Assembly (NCBI GenBank): GCA_025403435.1
Contig: CM046353.1
Location: 13,254,836-13,318,835 of the forward strand
Origin: Artocarpus heterophyllus
Lineage: Eukaryota; Streptophyta; Magnoliopsida; Rosales; Moraceae
DNA length: 64,000 nucleotides
Reading direction: 5' to 3'
In this document: positions 1 to 12,400 of the stretch, in pieces
How the letters are laid out: each line of letters begins with the position of its first letter
How positions within the stretch are numbered: the stretch's first letter is position 1
Program-made: the position numbers and the translations under genes
The notes under the pieces: model-generated
What the model was told of the DNA's origin: nothing
What the model saw: only the letters and a program-made list of their open reading frames with translations
Database searches by the model: none

Positions 1-1430
1 GGTTATATTTCTAATATCTGCCACACCATTCTGTTGTGTAGTTCCTGGTGTAGTCAAACAGGATGGAATCCTATTTTCTAATAAGTGTCCTACCTGACTT
101 CTCAGAGAGGTATTTTCTACCTCGATCCAATCGAAGTGTTCTTATAGGTTTACCAATTGCTTCTGCACATGCCAACGTATTTATGTAGACACAAACGTCT
201 ATGTGCACTAAGTCTAGGACTTCTTCAGCTTGATTTTCTTTAGCCTAAAAAAGGCCCTTTGATCATTTTACCCTCAAAACAAGACTCACTGTGATAAAGA
301 TTTCACCTTTAAGAAACTTAGAGAAACTACTTTAGCCAACCTTTGTATCTTGTTAAGACCTATATGACCTTAATTGTAAGTGCAAAAGAAACATCTTATT
401 AGATTCATAAATATTAGCCCTGTTAGAGTTATTAGTTTGTTAGGTGTCAAGTAGTATGTACTAGTTTAGTTTGATAAAGTAAAGGCTTATCAAAAGCCTA
501 AACCTACTATCAAAATAAAGATGTACTCCTTCTACTACTTCACTTAACCACAAGATCCATTATTAATGTGAAGCTCCCGTTAAAAAGACTTCTCATTTCT
601 TATGCACATAAATGTACATATGATTAGTGGTTTCCAGAATCTATAAGCCATGAGTCAGTAGAATCTTCCATTAATCCAACTTTAACTTACAAGAGATCAC
701 TCATATCTCTTTATGCCTCCTAGGCTAGGAGATTCTTATAATCCATTTGAAGTAACCAACTTTCCCATAGTGAAGACACAGTTTTCTTCTGATCCTTCTC
801 ATCGGCTTGTTCCTACTTGTTTTTCTAGCCTATCCTATTACTGGAATTTAGAAGAACTAGTAACTACCAATGTCCTAACATCATTTTGAACTAATGTTTC
901 AGCTTTTAAACACAAATCTTAAAAAAATAGAGATCCTTTATTATTGTTGTCAAGGACGAGTTCTTCAACACAGTTCTAAAGATCATCTATGTTTAAGGTG
1001 TTAGCATCTATATTGGCTCCATTTGATTGAGGGTCGACCAAATAGCCAAGCATAGTAGGCATTCATGTTCCTAAATAATAATTTAAGGCACCTGCTTGTA
1101 ATTCTTGAGATTTAAGGATAACCATTCATCTAACCAAGAGAACTTAGCCTACAAACTCATCCTTTTAGATTATCAATGATCTGCGTAGCAGTCATTTAAT
1201 CTTCATGTTGCTCCGACAGATCACCATATGTGTTCTCTATATCAACACGTCATCTCATTAAAATCTCGCTTGTGACTCTTAGCCTGGAATTACCCCATTA
1301 GAATCAATCCCTCTATGATTCGATTGATAAGGTTTTAGTACGTATTTGTGTTTCTTGCATATTAGGTTCCTTTTTCCAATCGTTAAAGTTCTACCAGTCT
1401 TTATTAAGTATCATATTAAATGAGCTAAGC
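1..1430 (-). pseudogene. Decayed Ty1/copia gag-protease-integrase region, cut by the window edge
   Basis: Read on the minus strand, fragments of a copia polyprotein appear in the normal order. Around 1330-1400 is a gag N-terminal-like piece (NFNDWKK and KHKYVL). Around 770 is a damaged zinc knuckle (CLHYGKVGYFKW, with the second and last Cys and the His missing). Around 610-660 is a protease motif, WLIDSG, with a frameshift just after it and then TNHM. From 372 down to 1 is the integrase: GHIGLNKIQRL, then SESCFEGKM, then a shortened core ending in LTTPGTTQQNGV. Stops and frameshifts are everywhere, so no protein can be made. The integrase core appears internally deleted, because the stretch between the zinc-binding part and the TTPGT motif is much shorter than normal. 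RT and RNase H would lie left of base 1. The LTR to its right (ending at 3575) is probably its own 5' LTR. Confidence 0.75.
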
Positions 1431-2229
1431 GACGTTTTAGTCTAATAAATATATAATATGTATTAATAATAAGCAAAAATAACAACATTTAGTAATATAA
1501 ACATGCAATAATGCAAGTATGTCTCTGTGCAAAATTTGAAACACATACATTCTTGCGATAATTACTAGCCCTGTTCATGTCAGCTACCATAGAGTAGATA
1601 AACATAACCTATCTTAGAACATGGATCCCACCCGATTAGTACACCAATATTAACTACCGCTTGTTTTGATTACAAATTTAACTAACAAAGCTCCTTGGAC
1701 AAGTTAATAAATAAATTCATCTTAAATGTATAAACATTGTTTATATCTTATGATCCATGTCTCATAAATTGCCGTCTTGGGGTACAACTATGAATCATGT
1801 CCATAAACATTTTTCTTTTGGAACCCCAATCTAGTATGTTGCCAGGGTGAACAACTATCTTTGGGGTCGGCATCACCTGGTTTCACATATGGACTAGCAA
1901 TGGAGACGTGGGTCTTAACCAATAACCCTCTCCAGCCTAATATTTTAAAAAAACAAGATTTATTCCGAAACACATGCATGAACAATTTTATGAGTGGCAT
2001 TACCTATTCTACATGATATGTTATCAAACATATAGCAAATCATATCATAAAATAAGCAAGCATGGCATAAAGCACAACGACAAGCAATATGTACATATGG
2101 GCGTAACATTATGGTCCCACCCTAAAGTAAAGAAAATAAAGATTACAAAAATAAACCGAAACATATATCAACCTTCACTTTTGTGTTTCCTCCTTGTATC
2201 TGTCTCGTGTCCTTCGATTTTCTAAATAA
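1431..2229 (-). other. Probable untranslated leader of the decayed copia element
   Basis: This stretch lies between the gag-like start and the LTR-like sequence on its right, and has no recognisable coding sequence. By position it should be the leader downstream of the 5' LTR, including the primer-binding site. I could not find an intact match to the initiator tRNA-Met complement, so the LTR/leader boundary is not fixed. Confidence 0.4.
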
Positions 2230-3575
2230 TCCTTTCCAATAAAATTCTTAAAATTTTATTAAGGATTTTTTGCATTATAATTTGACCACAGTAGGTCAAA
2301 TTATTTCCTTGGATTCCAAAATAATTTTCCATAATTTTCTATCTTAGAAAATTAATAAAATTAATTAAATATTTAATTCTTCAATGCCCATAGCAGTCCA
2401 ATCGGACTATGGCCCATGCGTCCCAACAGTTCTAACGGCATGACTTACGTTTACTTCTTATCTTACCCATGGCAACCAGAACTTGCCTGATATGTCATAA
2501 AGGAATTCTTGAGCTAGCACTGGGACTCGATGGACATATATGATCAAGTTTCAATAATAACAAATAAATTAATCCCCGTTTAATTATCCATTAAATTATT
2601 AACTTCAGTGACTCTCCAAGATAGACCTGAAGCTACACTCTTGATAATATACTGTATTATGAGACTCCTAAAATATAAGTCTTGTCCATGACCTCTCATC
2701 TTATGTGTATCCCCATGGGTTATCTATAATCGGATGAAGGACTTAGTTTCATTTTTCCTTCTGATTATTTTATCTCAAAGTTTCATTATTCCACTATCAG
2801 AAAATTCATTCCTTTTATAACACATATAAAAGGAATATTATCTGATTACCACATGTATTCAGATGACTGAGGCCTCATTATATTTTCTAATACCCAAATA
2901 ATGCTTATGAAAGGAAAACATTGACTCTTTGTTAGAGAGCTATGGATTCTGTGTCTGTAGATTATGTTCTCATTGAATGTATGTTGCATCTCCAACATAC
3001 CAATAATGGAGCCTTCGATCATCGAAACTTTTACCTTTGGCATATCAAAAGATAGAAGTTATAAACATAGAGTCATGAATCCATTTTAGAATTAAGATAA
3101 CATATAAATGATTATCAAAGAGAATTGATCTAAGTCAAACAGAATTATTATTAAACCAATTCAACTTTATGTTCAGTCTAGTGTGCGACCACTATTAAAT
3201 CTACCATACTAATGTGCCTACCATGGAGTCAATCCACTCCGATGACCAAGATAAAATACCTCTCATTTGGATGTAGATCCTTATTATAGCCTTATTATGT
3301 ATAAAGCACTCAGCTCTATACATAGACTACGGACCATATAAATTAGACTATTAATCTTTGAATCGGATCCTGTCACGTATAAACTCTATCTGTGCCTAAT
3401 TCTCAGATTTGGTTCTAATAGTCACAGATCACATGTTTACTAAAATACAATCATTATTATGATAGTAATGTAAGGATCATTGTTAATATATAAAATATTT
3501 GTATTATTATTTATTTTATTAAAAATGTCATAAATACAACTAAAGTATTTATTTCTTAGAGCTCCGATCCTAACA
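2230..3575 (-). mobile_element. Copia-like LTR, minus orientation, inner boundary unresolved
   Basis: The reverse complement begins TGTTAGGATCGGAGC at 3575 and runs closely parallel to the plus-oriented LTR starting at 22421. Shared features are an early AATAAATACTTTAGTTG block, the TTATGACAT block and similar spacing further in. The right edge (TAACA ending at 3575) fits the canonical LTR end. The left edge is uncertain and the copy is shorter than the one at 22421, so it may be internally deleted. The decayed copia internal region at 1-1430 suggests it is the 5' LTR of that element. Confidence 0.65.
2277..2304. repeat. Perfect short inverted repeat (hairpin)
   Basis: AATTTGACC, a six-base spacer ACAGTA, then GGTCAAATT, with two more A/T pairs outside. 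It lies in the inner part of the minus-oriented copia-like LTR. No function is known. Confidence 0.6.
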
Positions 3576-4133
3576 TAGCCTACTCTATATCCACCCCTAT
3601 TCCACAGTGATGTTTATTGTTGATGATAATTTCAATAATAATTAAAAAAAGTTGAAATTCATACAAATTTAACTCCAATAGGTTATAAAAAAAACTAAAA
3701 AAAATGAGAATAATTGGTATTAAGTGACGAGAGCATCAGCGCAGGTGCATTATGAATTGACCATATTTAAATTTTTGAATAAAAGGTTAAAACGGTAAGC
3801 CTGTATACTCCTTCATAGAGCAGTATGTACTCTAATAGTTAGTGACCATATGTACTAAGCAAAACGAGATATTCATTTTGCTCCTAAAAAGATCTGAACA
3901 AAATTAAAAATAGTAATATAAGAGAATCACGCAAGAAATAATTTCTGAAAAACATGCTACATTTGCCATCTAAAATGAACCGCCTGTTTAAAGCACGGGA
4001 GAATTTTTTTCATCTTGAAATTTGGGCTAAGATAATATGTAGAGCTTGATTTTGCTATATTGGGCCGGGCGGAAAATCCACATAAAAATTGCTTTTTTTA
4101 GTCTCAATTTTTATTTATTCTATAAAATATACA
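3576..4133. other. AT-rich stretch, nothing recognised
   Basis: It lies between the LTR end and the first MITE. I see no convincing reading frame, RNA gene or repeat boundary. Confidence 0.5.
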
Positions 4134-4285
4134 AGGTGTTTAAAAGAGTAGTTTAAACCAATAGTTTAAATTGTAAACAGTATAAAACTCTTACATGATA
4201 TATTAAAAAGCTCCAGTGTAAAACTCTCACATGTTACAGTTCTCAAATCTAAACTGATGGTTTAAACTACTCTTTTAAATACCCT
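4134..4285. mobile_element. MITE with 27-bp terminal inverted repeats
   Basis: The left end reads GGTGTTTAAAAGAGTAGTTT and the right end is its near-perfect reverse complement (AAACTACTCTTTTAAATACC), about 150 bp apart. The interior has the 'gtaaaactctcacatgttac' type of motif seen in the other copies at 5918, 23810 and 46826. It is non-coding. The superfamily is not settled by the target site. Confidence 0.75.
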
Positions 4286-4945
4286 AGTAAAAAGCTACTA
4301 TGTTACAAACTTAGTGTGTGTCCCATCGGGTCTTCCTCTAGGACACGCTGCATTACCCACTAGAATTTTTTTCTACTCTATTTTTCTCTCAATCCTTGCT
4401 GACATCTACTAGTTTTAGCACCAATGATGTCGCCAACGACAAAAAAAAAAAAAAAACTAAGCAAAAAAAAAAAAAAAACTGCAACACCGCGGAAGTCAAA
4501 ACCACTGTATCTGGCGACGACAGTATCAGCTACGACGCCAATGGTGGCAATGACCCCGAGAGGTGGTGGAGTAGGAAATCACGGTGACAAATAAGATTTG
4601 CCATGGCGGCGCTCCTCGACTCAGATTTATATGACGTGAAGCCGAAGAAGACGATGTGAAGCCATGGATCTCGGTCTCGATTTTCCTCCGTCATCGTGAA
4701 GCGTTGCCATCATGAGCAGAAGAGATCGTTGCAACAAGTCCATCGTTGTGAAGATCCGTCGCAAGAACCATCGTCAAAGAGAGAGAGAGATCGGTGCAAT
4801 CGCAACTTTTTGTTTGCCATTTTTTCTAGTGAGGAAGAGAGAGAGTGAGAGGTAAGAGGAGTATAAAAGTTATAAAAGTTCAAACATAAAAGTTATCATA
4901 ACTTTGTATGTGCAATCGCAACTTTTTGTTTGCCATTTTGTTTGC
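4286..4945. repeat. Unclassified segment with poly-A tracts and a 30-bp direct repeat
   Basis: It contains two A-runs (4440-4480), a comparatively GC-rich stretch of GTGAAG/ATCGTTG-like words (4590-4790), a GAGA tract, and a direct repeat of GTGCAATCGCAACTTTTTGT at about 4794 and 4910. A short open frame at 4396-4587 is dominated by the poly-Lys encoded by the A-runs and is not credible as a gene. The segment may be part of a non-autonomous element. Confidence 0.4.
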
Positions 4946-5505
4946 CATTGAATTTCACTTTTTGTTATTTTGATCTTACATTTTCTACTTTTTTTTGCGT
5001 TGTAGTATATTTAAAGTATTTTTTATCTCTAGCGTGCCCTCTACATTTAACTTCTCATGTGTCTTTTTTAATCGGCTTTATATCTCATTTCCCCATTAAA
5101 ATATTTTTTTTCTTAAATATATTATATTTACTTATGTGTGTATATAATATTTGTTCGAAACAAACGTCTCGAATACAAAGCTAGGCACAATTTATTCATA
5201 TTCATTTTCTTTTTCCTATAATTCTACTCTGATGTAAGTATCATTGAATTTCACTATTTGTTGTTTTGATCTTATATTTCTGTCTTTTTTTTTTTTTTAC
5301 ATTTTGCTACACTGTAGTAATTTTTTTTTCAAACATGCCCTCTATATTGAAGCTAAATATTTGTATACCTTAATAAGTTTTATATTTCATTTGTCCCTAT
5401 CAAAATATTTTTTTTCTTAAGTATGTTATATTTACTTGTGTGTGTATAAAATGTTTGCCCAAAACATAAGTATCCATTAAAAGCTAATCACCATTTATTA
5501 GTTGT
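4946..5505. repeat. Diverged tandem duplication, unit about 296 bp
   Basis: CATTGAATTTCAC at 4946 recurs at 5242. The following landmarks recur in the same order: TTTTGATCTTA, a T-run, a GCCCTCTA block, TATTTCATTT, AAAATATTTTTTTTCTTAA, and TTATATTTACTT followed by GTGTGTAT. The units are AT-rich and non-coding. Confidence 0.7.
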
Positions 5506-5917
5506 GATATAATGTTTGATATTCTAAAAACAAAATATTAAGTTTCCATACTACAAGATTTCAGTTTTTTCAATAAAATCTAAAAAAAATAAAGACTAAT
5601 GTGTCAGAATAAAAGAACATAAAACATTCACATGAAAGTATGAAAACTTTTTATTCCATCCATTTGGTTCAAAAGTTTAACGGAACTAATATTTTTAAGC
5701 AAAAAATTCGTCCAGAGTATGGCTTTTATGCCAATAATACCCCTAAACTCTAAGCATGATACTCTCACCCGCCAAATTACGTGAAGGTGTTGAAAATATT
5801 TTCGGTTCATGTTGATATCCTCTAATAATGAACATCCCTTATAACCAAGGCATTTTTAGTTATGAATTTGTAAGAACTTTCCATACAAATTCTATAAATG
5901 TGCACGTCTCCTTTTGA

Positions 5918-6077
5918 AGGGTGTTTGGCAAGTATAGTTAAAACCAATTTTTCGGTTATCAAATACTGTAAAGCTTTTGCATGCTACGGTAAAAAAAAAA
6001 AAGTTGCTACAGTATAAAGCTCTCATGTGCTATAGTATTTTGAACCAAAAAAGTTCTAACCATTCTTGCCAAACAAA
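5918..6077. mobile_element. MITE of the GGGTGTTTGG family
   Basis: The left end AGGGTGTTTGGCAAG is mirrored by CTTGCCAAAC on the right. The interior carries the TACTGTAAAGC / GCTACAGTATAAAGCTCTCATG motifs shared with the copies at 23810 and 46826. It is non-coding. Confidence 0.7.
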
Positions 6078-6350
6078 ATGAAAGAAAGCTTGACATGTTA
6101 CGTTTAGAATAAGATTTAGATGTCAAGTGTGAAAATCTATTTTCAGTACTATACAAGATCGGAAGCGAAGTGTTAGTTTTTAAATGTTGGAAGTATAAAA
6201 AGACAACTACAATTGTTACGTTGGATTTTCAAAACCAGTATACAATTAAAATGGCCCTAACGAGAAAGGGGACTTATAACCGTTTTGTGACTATGAAGAG
6301 TGAGAATGACATGTTTTTATATTTCAAGAGCACATTGCAAGACGTGCAAG
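6078..6350. other. Short stretch upstream of the copia insertion, no gene recognised
   Basis: A 61-codon open frame (6170-6355) runs into the first bases of the adjacent LTR and resembles nothing I know. The last five bases (GCAAG, 6346-6350) are the left target-site duplication of the copia element. Confidence 0.5.
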
Positions 6351-6430
6351 TGTAGAAAATTTACATAACAATCAACCCAATTCTATATGAGAATTGTCCT
6401 AGAACAAGAACATCATTAAGCCTAGGAATA
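6351..6430 (-). repeat. Copia 3' LTR, outer fragment
   Basis: It starts TGTAGAAAATTTACATAAC and matches the first 80 bases of the LTR at 14545. It is interrupted after GAATA (6426-6430), where the solo gypsy LTR was inserted. Confidence 0.92.
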
Positions 6431-8570
6431 TGTCACGCCCCGGAGTACGGGAGGTGACGTGGCGGAATATTTAGATTAATTAAAAGAGAATTTAATTAAA
6501 ATTAAGTGTTTAAGAATCCAATTAAGTAAGAAATAAAGAGATTTTCCACCACATTTGATAAACGAATTTGTAAATATTTAGCAAATAATAATAATTGAAT
6601 AAAAACCGCGAATATGGGTTCCACAACCCACAACTTGTGAACACACATGGAGCTGACAATATCATAAATACAATTACAGTCCAAGTACAAATAAAGTTAA
6701 GTCTTACATGCCTTGATTAATAATACAGAATATAAATAAATTCTCCTATTGCTCCTGAGTTCGGTCCGAAGAATCTTCTCCAAACCTAAATGGGAAACCA
6801 CCTAAAAGGGGGAAATTTAAAACAATAAAACGTGAGCGAAAGGCTCAGTAGGACTATGTGTTATAAAATAGTTTAACGCAAAGGAACACAACATTATTAG
6901 AAGTTATTCAAAGGAAACTTAAATAAATAAATAGATAAACAATTTGAGTAGAACCGTCTTGACACAGAACAGTCTACTCGTCAAATCAAAACACCAATTT
7001 ACTTTTACCTAGGCAAACCATGAAATCACCACCGTAGTGGCCCAGCTTGGTTTCGGGACCTGCCCCCAAGGTCGATCGCTACACGACCCGATCTCTGATA
7101 TGGCATCATGCCCATGTGTTTATTATCATTATCATTCAAAACCCAATTACCGAGTGTTGTCAATTACATTTATTATGAAATTCATTTCAGTTCACGGTAT
7201 ATTAAAATATAACCGATAAAACCATTTTCAAACAACCGTTGAAAACATTTTTGATAGAAATCCTTTTCAAAGCCAAATCATTTCAAAACCAGGCTACCAA
7301 AGAAATAGGATAGAAGTCCTACCTCAATACTCGTGCCGGTACCCCACACCGTAATCCCGGTCCGCTATACGTTAGCTCCACGGAACCACGAACGATCCTA
7401 GATACAAACTAAGTCAATCAATATCTAGTTCGAGACATTCTATGTTACTAAATCATTTCATGATGTCCTAGTGTGCCATTTGTATCATTAAAATCATCCT
7501 ATAAGGTTGGGGTTTAAATCTGGGTTCAAAACAGTGAAAACGGGTAAAAATCATAAAATTTTCCATGCCTCGGTCGGCCTGCCGGACGCCCTGCTTCGGC
7601 CTGCCGAACTGCACAGTTTGGCCTGCCGGAAACAAGGTTCGGCCTGCCGAACATTTCCCCAGATTCGGCCTGTCGGTCGAAAGAACACCGGCCTGCCGAT
7701 CATCACTCCGGCCTGCCGAACTGGGAAAACCCAGAAATCCCAGCCACGGGTTTCTCGATCCCCAAAATCCAAATCTTGTTTCTAACCTGTTTTTCTCAAA
7801 TCCCAGGCATGAAAAACAACTATAATTGATAGAAAAACATTCTAGAACATGTTTGGAATCATTTAAACAACATTTAAACTCGAAATCCTCAAAAATCCGA
7901 AAATGAGAAAAAGAGGAGAAAAATGAAAAATCTTGAATTCAATCCATTTTTCTTCAATCTAGGCTTAGATTCTAGTTGTTCTAAGCTCATTTAACACAAA
8001 TCCACGGTTTTCTAAGCTAAAACAAACTTAGATTTCAAAAACACACAAAATTGAAAATTTTGTAAAAAGTTTAGAAATTTCGAATCTAACCTCGAATCGA
8101 AGCTTCAATCCGCGTTCTCGGTTGCCGAATCACGTCCCTGAGCTTCCTCCTTGCTGTTCCGAATCTTGGATTCGAATGTGGTTTCAAAAATTTTTGAAAG
8201 AGATTGAGAGAGAGTGAGCTGCCGAGAGAGAGAGAGAGGAGAGAGAGAATGAAACCGGGAGAGTGAGGAGAGAGAGAGGAAGGAAGGAAATAAATAGAGA
8301 AAATCGGTGGGCGGTTTTACTATGCGAAAACCATGTGCCGCCCACTGTTTTGCAAAACGGAGTATTTTTAACATTTTACAAATTGTTGTGTTTTAAAACT
8401 CAAAACATCATTTTAAAACAATAAGAAATCATTTGAACACATCAATTTAACAAAACAACCAAAAACTCAAAATCCAACCAAATAATCTAATTAAAGTTAA
8501 AACTTTAATTATGGCACACCAATTCATCATTTACATTATATTAACATTAAATAAATTTCGGGACGTTACA
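6431..8570 (-). mobile_element. Solo LTR of a Ty3/gypsy family, nested in the copia LTR
   Basis: It runs from TGTCACGCCC to GGGACGTTACA (2140 bp) and is flanked by perfect GAATA duplications at 6426-6430 and 8571-8575. Reverse-complemented, it aligns from end to end with the 5' LTR at 30607-32790: the same CACCTCCCGTACTCC end, the same CT-rich leader block, and the same GC-rich iteron array. No internal gag-pol is present, so it is the product of recombination between two LTRs. Open frames inside it are not genes. Confidence 0.93.
7571..7722. repeat. GC-rich iteron array in the solo LTR (CGGCCTGCCGAA type)
   Basis: About seven spaced copies of (T)CGGCCTGCCG(A/G), a nearly palindromic 12-14-mer, lie within 152 bp of an otherwise AT-rich LTR. 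Spacers vary from roughly 8 to 17 bp. The matching array in the LTR at 30607 is at 31484-31652 in the opposite orientation. Confidence 0.85.
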
Positions 8571-8993
8571 GAATATCATACCAGATTATTAAAATTTAAT
8601 AAACAAATAAAATACCTGGATCCATTGCTGTGAATCGAACAGCGAAACTAGTGGTTTGTGATCTTCCTCAACCAAAACGCCTCAATTCCACAATAAGACA
8701 ATCGTCACTTTTCCTGATGGGGAGAAAAGAGACTATAACGTGTTTTAGTATATTGGGGACCATAACCAGAAAATGTCTTCATATAGGGTTCCCATAATCC
8801 CTTAAATGGTATCTACTCAATTTACACCATATCAGTTTCCATAATTAACAAGTTTTATCATTAAAATGAGATCACCAAAATTTCATCCCGTATTAAATAG
8901 CTTTATATAATTGATTCAAAATTATATGTTGCCCAATATAAGAAATATGATTTCCTAATAATTACCTGATATAGGAAATCTAATTTCCTAACA
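8571..8993 (-). repeat. Copia 3' LTR, inner fragment
   Basis: It resumes with GAATATCATACCAGATTA and ends TTTCCTAACA at 8993. It matches the LTR at 14545-15045 over its whole length, with scattered substitutions. Confidence 0.92.
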
Positions 8994-9005
8994 ATCTCCC
9001 ACTTC
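8994..9005 (-). other. Polypurine tract of the copia element
   Basis: On the minus strand GAAGTGGGAGAT lies immediately before the 3' LTR start (TGTTAGGAAAT). This is the usual plus-strand priming site of copia elements. Confidence 0.75.
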
Positions 9006-9436
9006 GGCTACATGTTATTCTCGAAGCAATTATTTCTTAAAAATTCCTTAGGCGCGCATCTGTAAGCTATTTATCTTTAAACAATACTGGTCCATCTCAT
9101 ATACTAGTAATGGAAACATCGCAGCTTTAGTCTCAGTATAGTAGTGACTAAACCACGATCATCACAACACTATCATACTCAATGACATAGATCAAATATG
9201 GATAAGTAGCATGGAAATTAGATGTAATGTGATCTCAAACATGTCTATTTCCAACTGGTCCTTCTTTAGTCTTTAGTGAGATCAATTCAAAGTCCTTAAT
9301 CTAATGCAAACATTGCATATAGAAAACATAAGCAAGCTCAGAAATAGAATTATAAACCATCAATCTTTATTCTGCAGAACACTAAATAATCCAGTGTCCA
9401 AAACAAAAAAAAAATCATAGAACATCAAAAATTTCA
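9006..9436 (-). other. 3' untranslated part of the copia element
   Basis: This is non-coding sequence between the end of the RNase H frame and the polypurine tract. Nothing else is recognised. Confidence 0.6.
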
Positions 9437-12400
9437 CTAAAACAAGGCATTATCAGGAACAACACCCATAGGAGCAGTGTGCTCGTGAAAGACCTTAGGT
9501 GTCAAGCCTTTGGTTAATGGGTCAGCTAGCATAGACTCTGTTCCTATATGTTCTATGGAAATTTGTTTATTTTGAACTTTCTCCTTGACAACCAGAAATT
9601 TAATGTCAATAAACTTTGACTTTGTTGAGCTGATGTTATTGTTGGAATATAGTACTGTTGAGTTATTGTCATAGTAAATCTTCAATGGTCTATCAATACC
9701 ATCTACCACACGTAACTTAGTGACAAAGTTTCGCAACCATATCCAGTGGTTGGACGCCTCATAACAAGCTATGAACTACGCAGCTATGGTTGAAGGAGCT
9801 ATCAGAGTCTGCTTAGCAGACTTCCATGAGATGGCTCCTTCAGCCATCATATAAATGTAACCCAATGTGGAGCGCCTACTGTCTTGGCATCCCGCAAAAT
9901 CAGAGTCAGAATACCCAATGATCTCTAAATTATTTGATCTCCGATAAGTGAGCATGTAGTCTTTTGTTCTCCTTAAATAATGCATCACACATTTTGCTGC
10001 CTTCCAATGTTGCATACCCGGATCACTTAAGAATCTGCGCAAGACTCCCACTATAAACACTATGTCGGGACGAGTACAAACTTGAGCGTACATCAGACTC
10101 CCTACTACTGATGCATAGGGAATCTTTTGCATCTCTTTTCTTTCAATGTCATTATTAGGGCATTGTTTGAGACAAAATTTGTCTCCTTTAGCTACGGGCG
10201 TGTCTCTTGGTTTACTATCTTTCATGCCGAATTTACTCAGAACCTTATCGATATAGCTCTTTTGCGACAACCCTAGGATACCTCGAGAACGATCTCTCAA
10301 TATCTGAATACCTAATACAAAGAGAGGCATCACCGAGATCTTTCATCTCAAAATTACTTGTCAGAAATTTATTGGTTTGATGCAGTAAGCCTATATTACT
10401 GCTAGCGAGTAGAATATCATCGACATATAGCACCAAGAAGATATATTTACTCCCACTGAACTTGTGATATACACATTCATCAACGACATTTCCCTCAAAA
10501 CTGTATGAGGTAATGACTTGATGAAACTTGTGATACCATTGACGGGAACCTTGTTGAAGACCATAGATGGATTTTTTTTAATTTATAAACCATTGACTTT
10601 GAATCTCCTAATACAAAGTTTTCTGGCTGTATCATGTAAATCGTCTCATCAATATCTCCATTGAGAAACGCAGTCTTGACATCCATCTGATGTAGCTCTA
10701 GATCAAAATGAGCCACTAGTGCCATTATGATTCTAAAAGAGTCTTTTGAATATACTGGAGAGAAATTCTTTTTATAGTCTATGCCTTCCTTTTAAGTAAC
10801 GCCTTTGGCAACTAAATGTGCCTTATATCTCTCGACATTGCCCTTCGAATCCCTCTTGGTTTTAAATATCTATTTACAACCAATGGGCTTCACACCTTTA
10901 GGTAATTCGACGAGATCCCAAACGTGATTGTCTTTCATAGACTTCAGCTCATCCTTCATGGCATCAATCCATTTTTGAGAGTTAGAACTACGCATGGCTT
11001 GACAGAAGTTAATCGGATCATCCTCTGTTAAACCAATGCCATCCTCATGTTCTTGGAGAAAGATGATATAATCATCTAGAATCGCATTCCTCTTCTCCCT
11101 AGTAGATCTCCTTAATGGCACTTCTTGAGGTTGTTGAGTTTGTTCTACAGGTGGTGCTAGAGGAGGAATTTCACTGTTGTCTTGGTCTAGAACAATGTCA
11201 AGAATAGGAATCTGAACATTGCTATTTGGAGCTGCATCTTGAACAGTGATAGGTATAAAGACTTGATCACTATCAACAGCAAATTGTTCTTCAAAGACAA
11301 CATTTCTTACGTTTCCTTCCCCCCCAAACTCAACATCCTCAAGAAATCTTGCATTTTTCGTCTCGAAAAAGGATCTTGTTGTGGGATTGTAAAATTTATA
11401 TCCTCGAGAGCGTTCAGCGTAACCAACAAAATAGCAGCTAACCGTTCTTGAGTCCAGTTTTCTTTCATGTGGCTTGTAAGGCCGAGCCTCAACTGGACAA
11501 CCCCAAATATGCAAGTGCCTAATGATGGGCTTCTTGCATCTCCAAAGTTCATAGGGGGTTTTGGCAACTGCTTTGCTTGATACTCTATTAAGGATGTAAA
11601 CTTTAGTCTTTAACGCTTCTCCCCAAAGCGACTCTGGAAAAAAAAGAATGACTAATCATACTCCTTATCATATCCTTAAGAGTTCGGTTTCGTCGTTCCG
11701 CAACACCATTCATGCTGGGTTTGCCTGGCATAGTGTATTGTGGAATAATTCTGCACTCATTGAGGAAAAGTGTGAAGGGTCCTATACGTTGTTCTCCTGA
11801 TCTATCATACCTGCCGTAGTATTCTCCACCATGGTCAGATCTGACAGCTTTGATTTTCTTTCCAAGTTGAAGTTCAACCTTTGCTTTGAAAGATTTGAAA
11901 ACGTCTAGGGATTGTGACTTCTCATGTATCAAGTATAGGTAACCATATCTAGAGTAGTCGTCTATGAATGTAATAAAATACTGCTGGCCATTCTAAGAGG
12001 CCGTAGGGAATGGACCACATATATCAGTATGTATGAGTTCTAAGACATCTTTAGCTCTTTGGGCACCTATTTTTCTTATGTTTGTTCATTTTCCCTTAAT
12101 ACACTCGATGCAGACTTGAAAGTCTGTCAGATCTAAGGGTTCAGGAATTCCATCTGACACAAGTCTCTAAATTATTTGCTTAGAGATATGACCTAAACGC
12201 TTATGCTATAAGATGGCAGAATTCTCATCTAATTTTCGCTTTGTACCACGTGAACTTGTTTGTAGTATTTCATTATAGGAACTAACAACATCAAGCATGT
12301 ATAGATTATCAATTAAAGAACCTTTACCAATAAAATTTGAATTTTGGTAGAGACTAACTTTATTATTTCTAAACAAACAAGAAAAGCCTGATTTGTCCAA

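Noticed and set aside
4396..4587. 63-codon frame with poly-Lys
   Set aside because: Dominated by two A-runs; the rest has no known relatives.
7571..7722. CRISPR-like look of the iteron arrays
   Set aside because: Units are 12-14 bp with spacers of irregular short length, in plant LTRs, and no cas genes are present.
7507..7825. Overlapping open frames on both strands in the solo LTR
   Set aside because: They are open because GC-rich iterons lack stop codons. The frames are repeats of the iteron and the LTR is non-coding.
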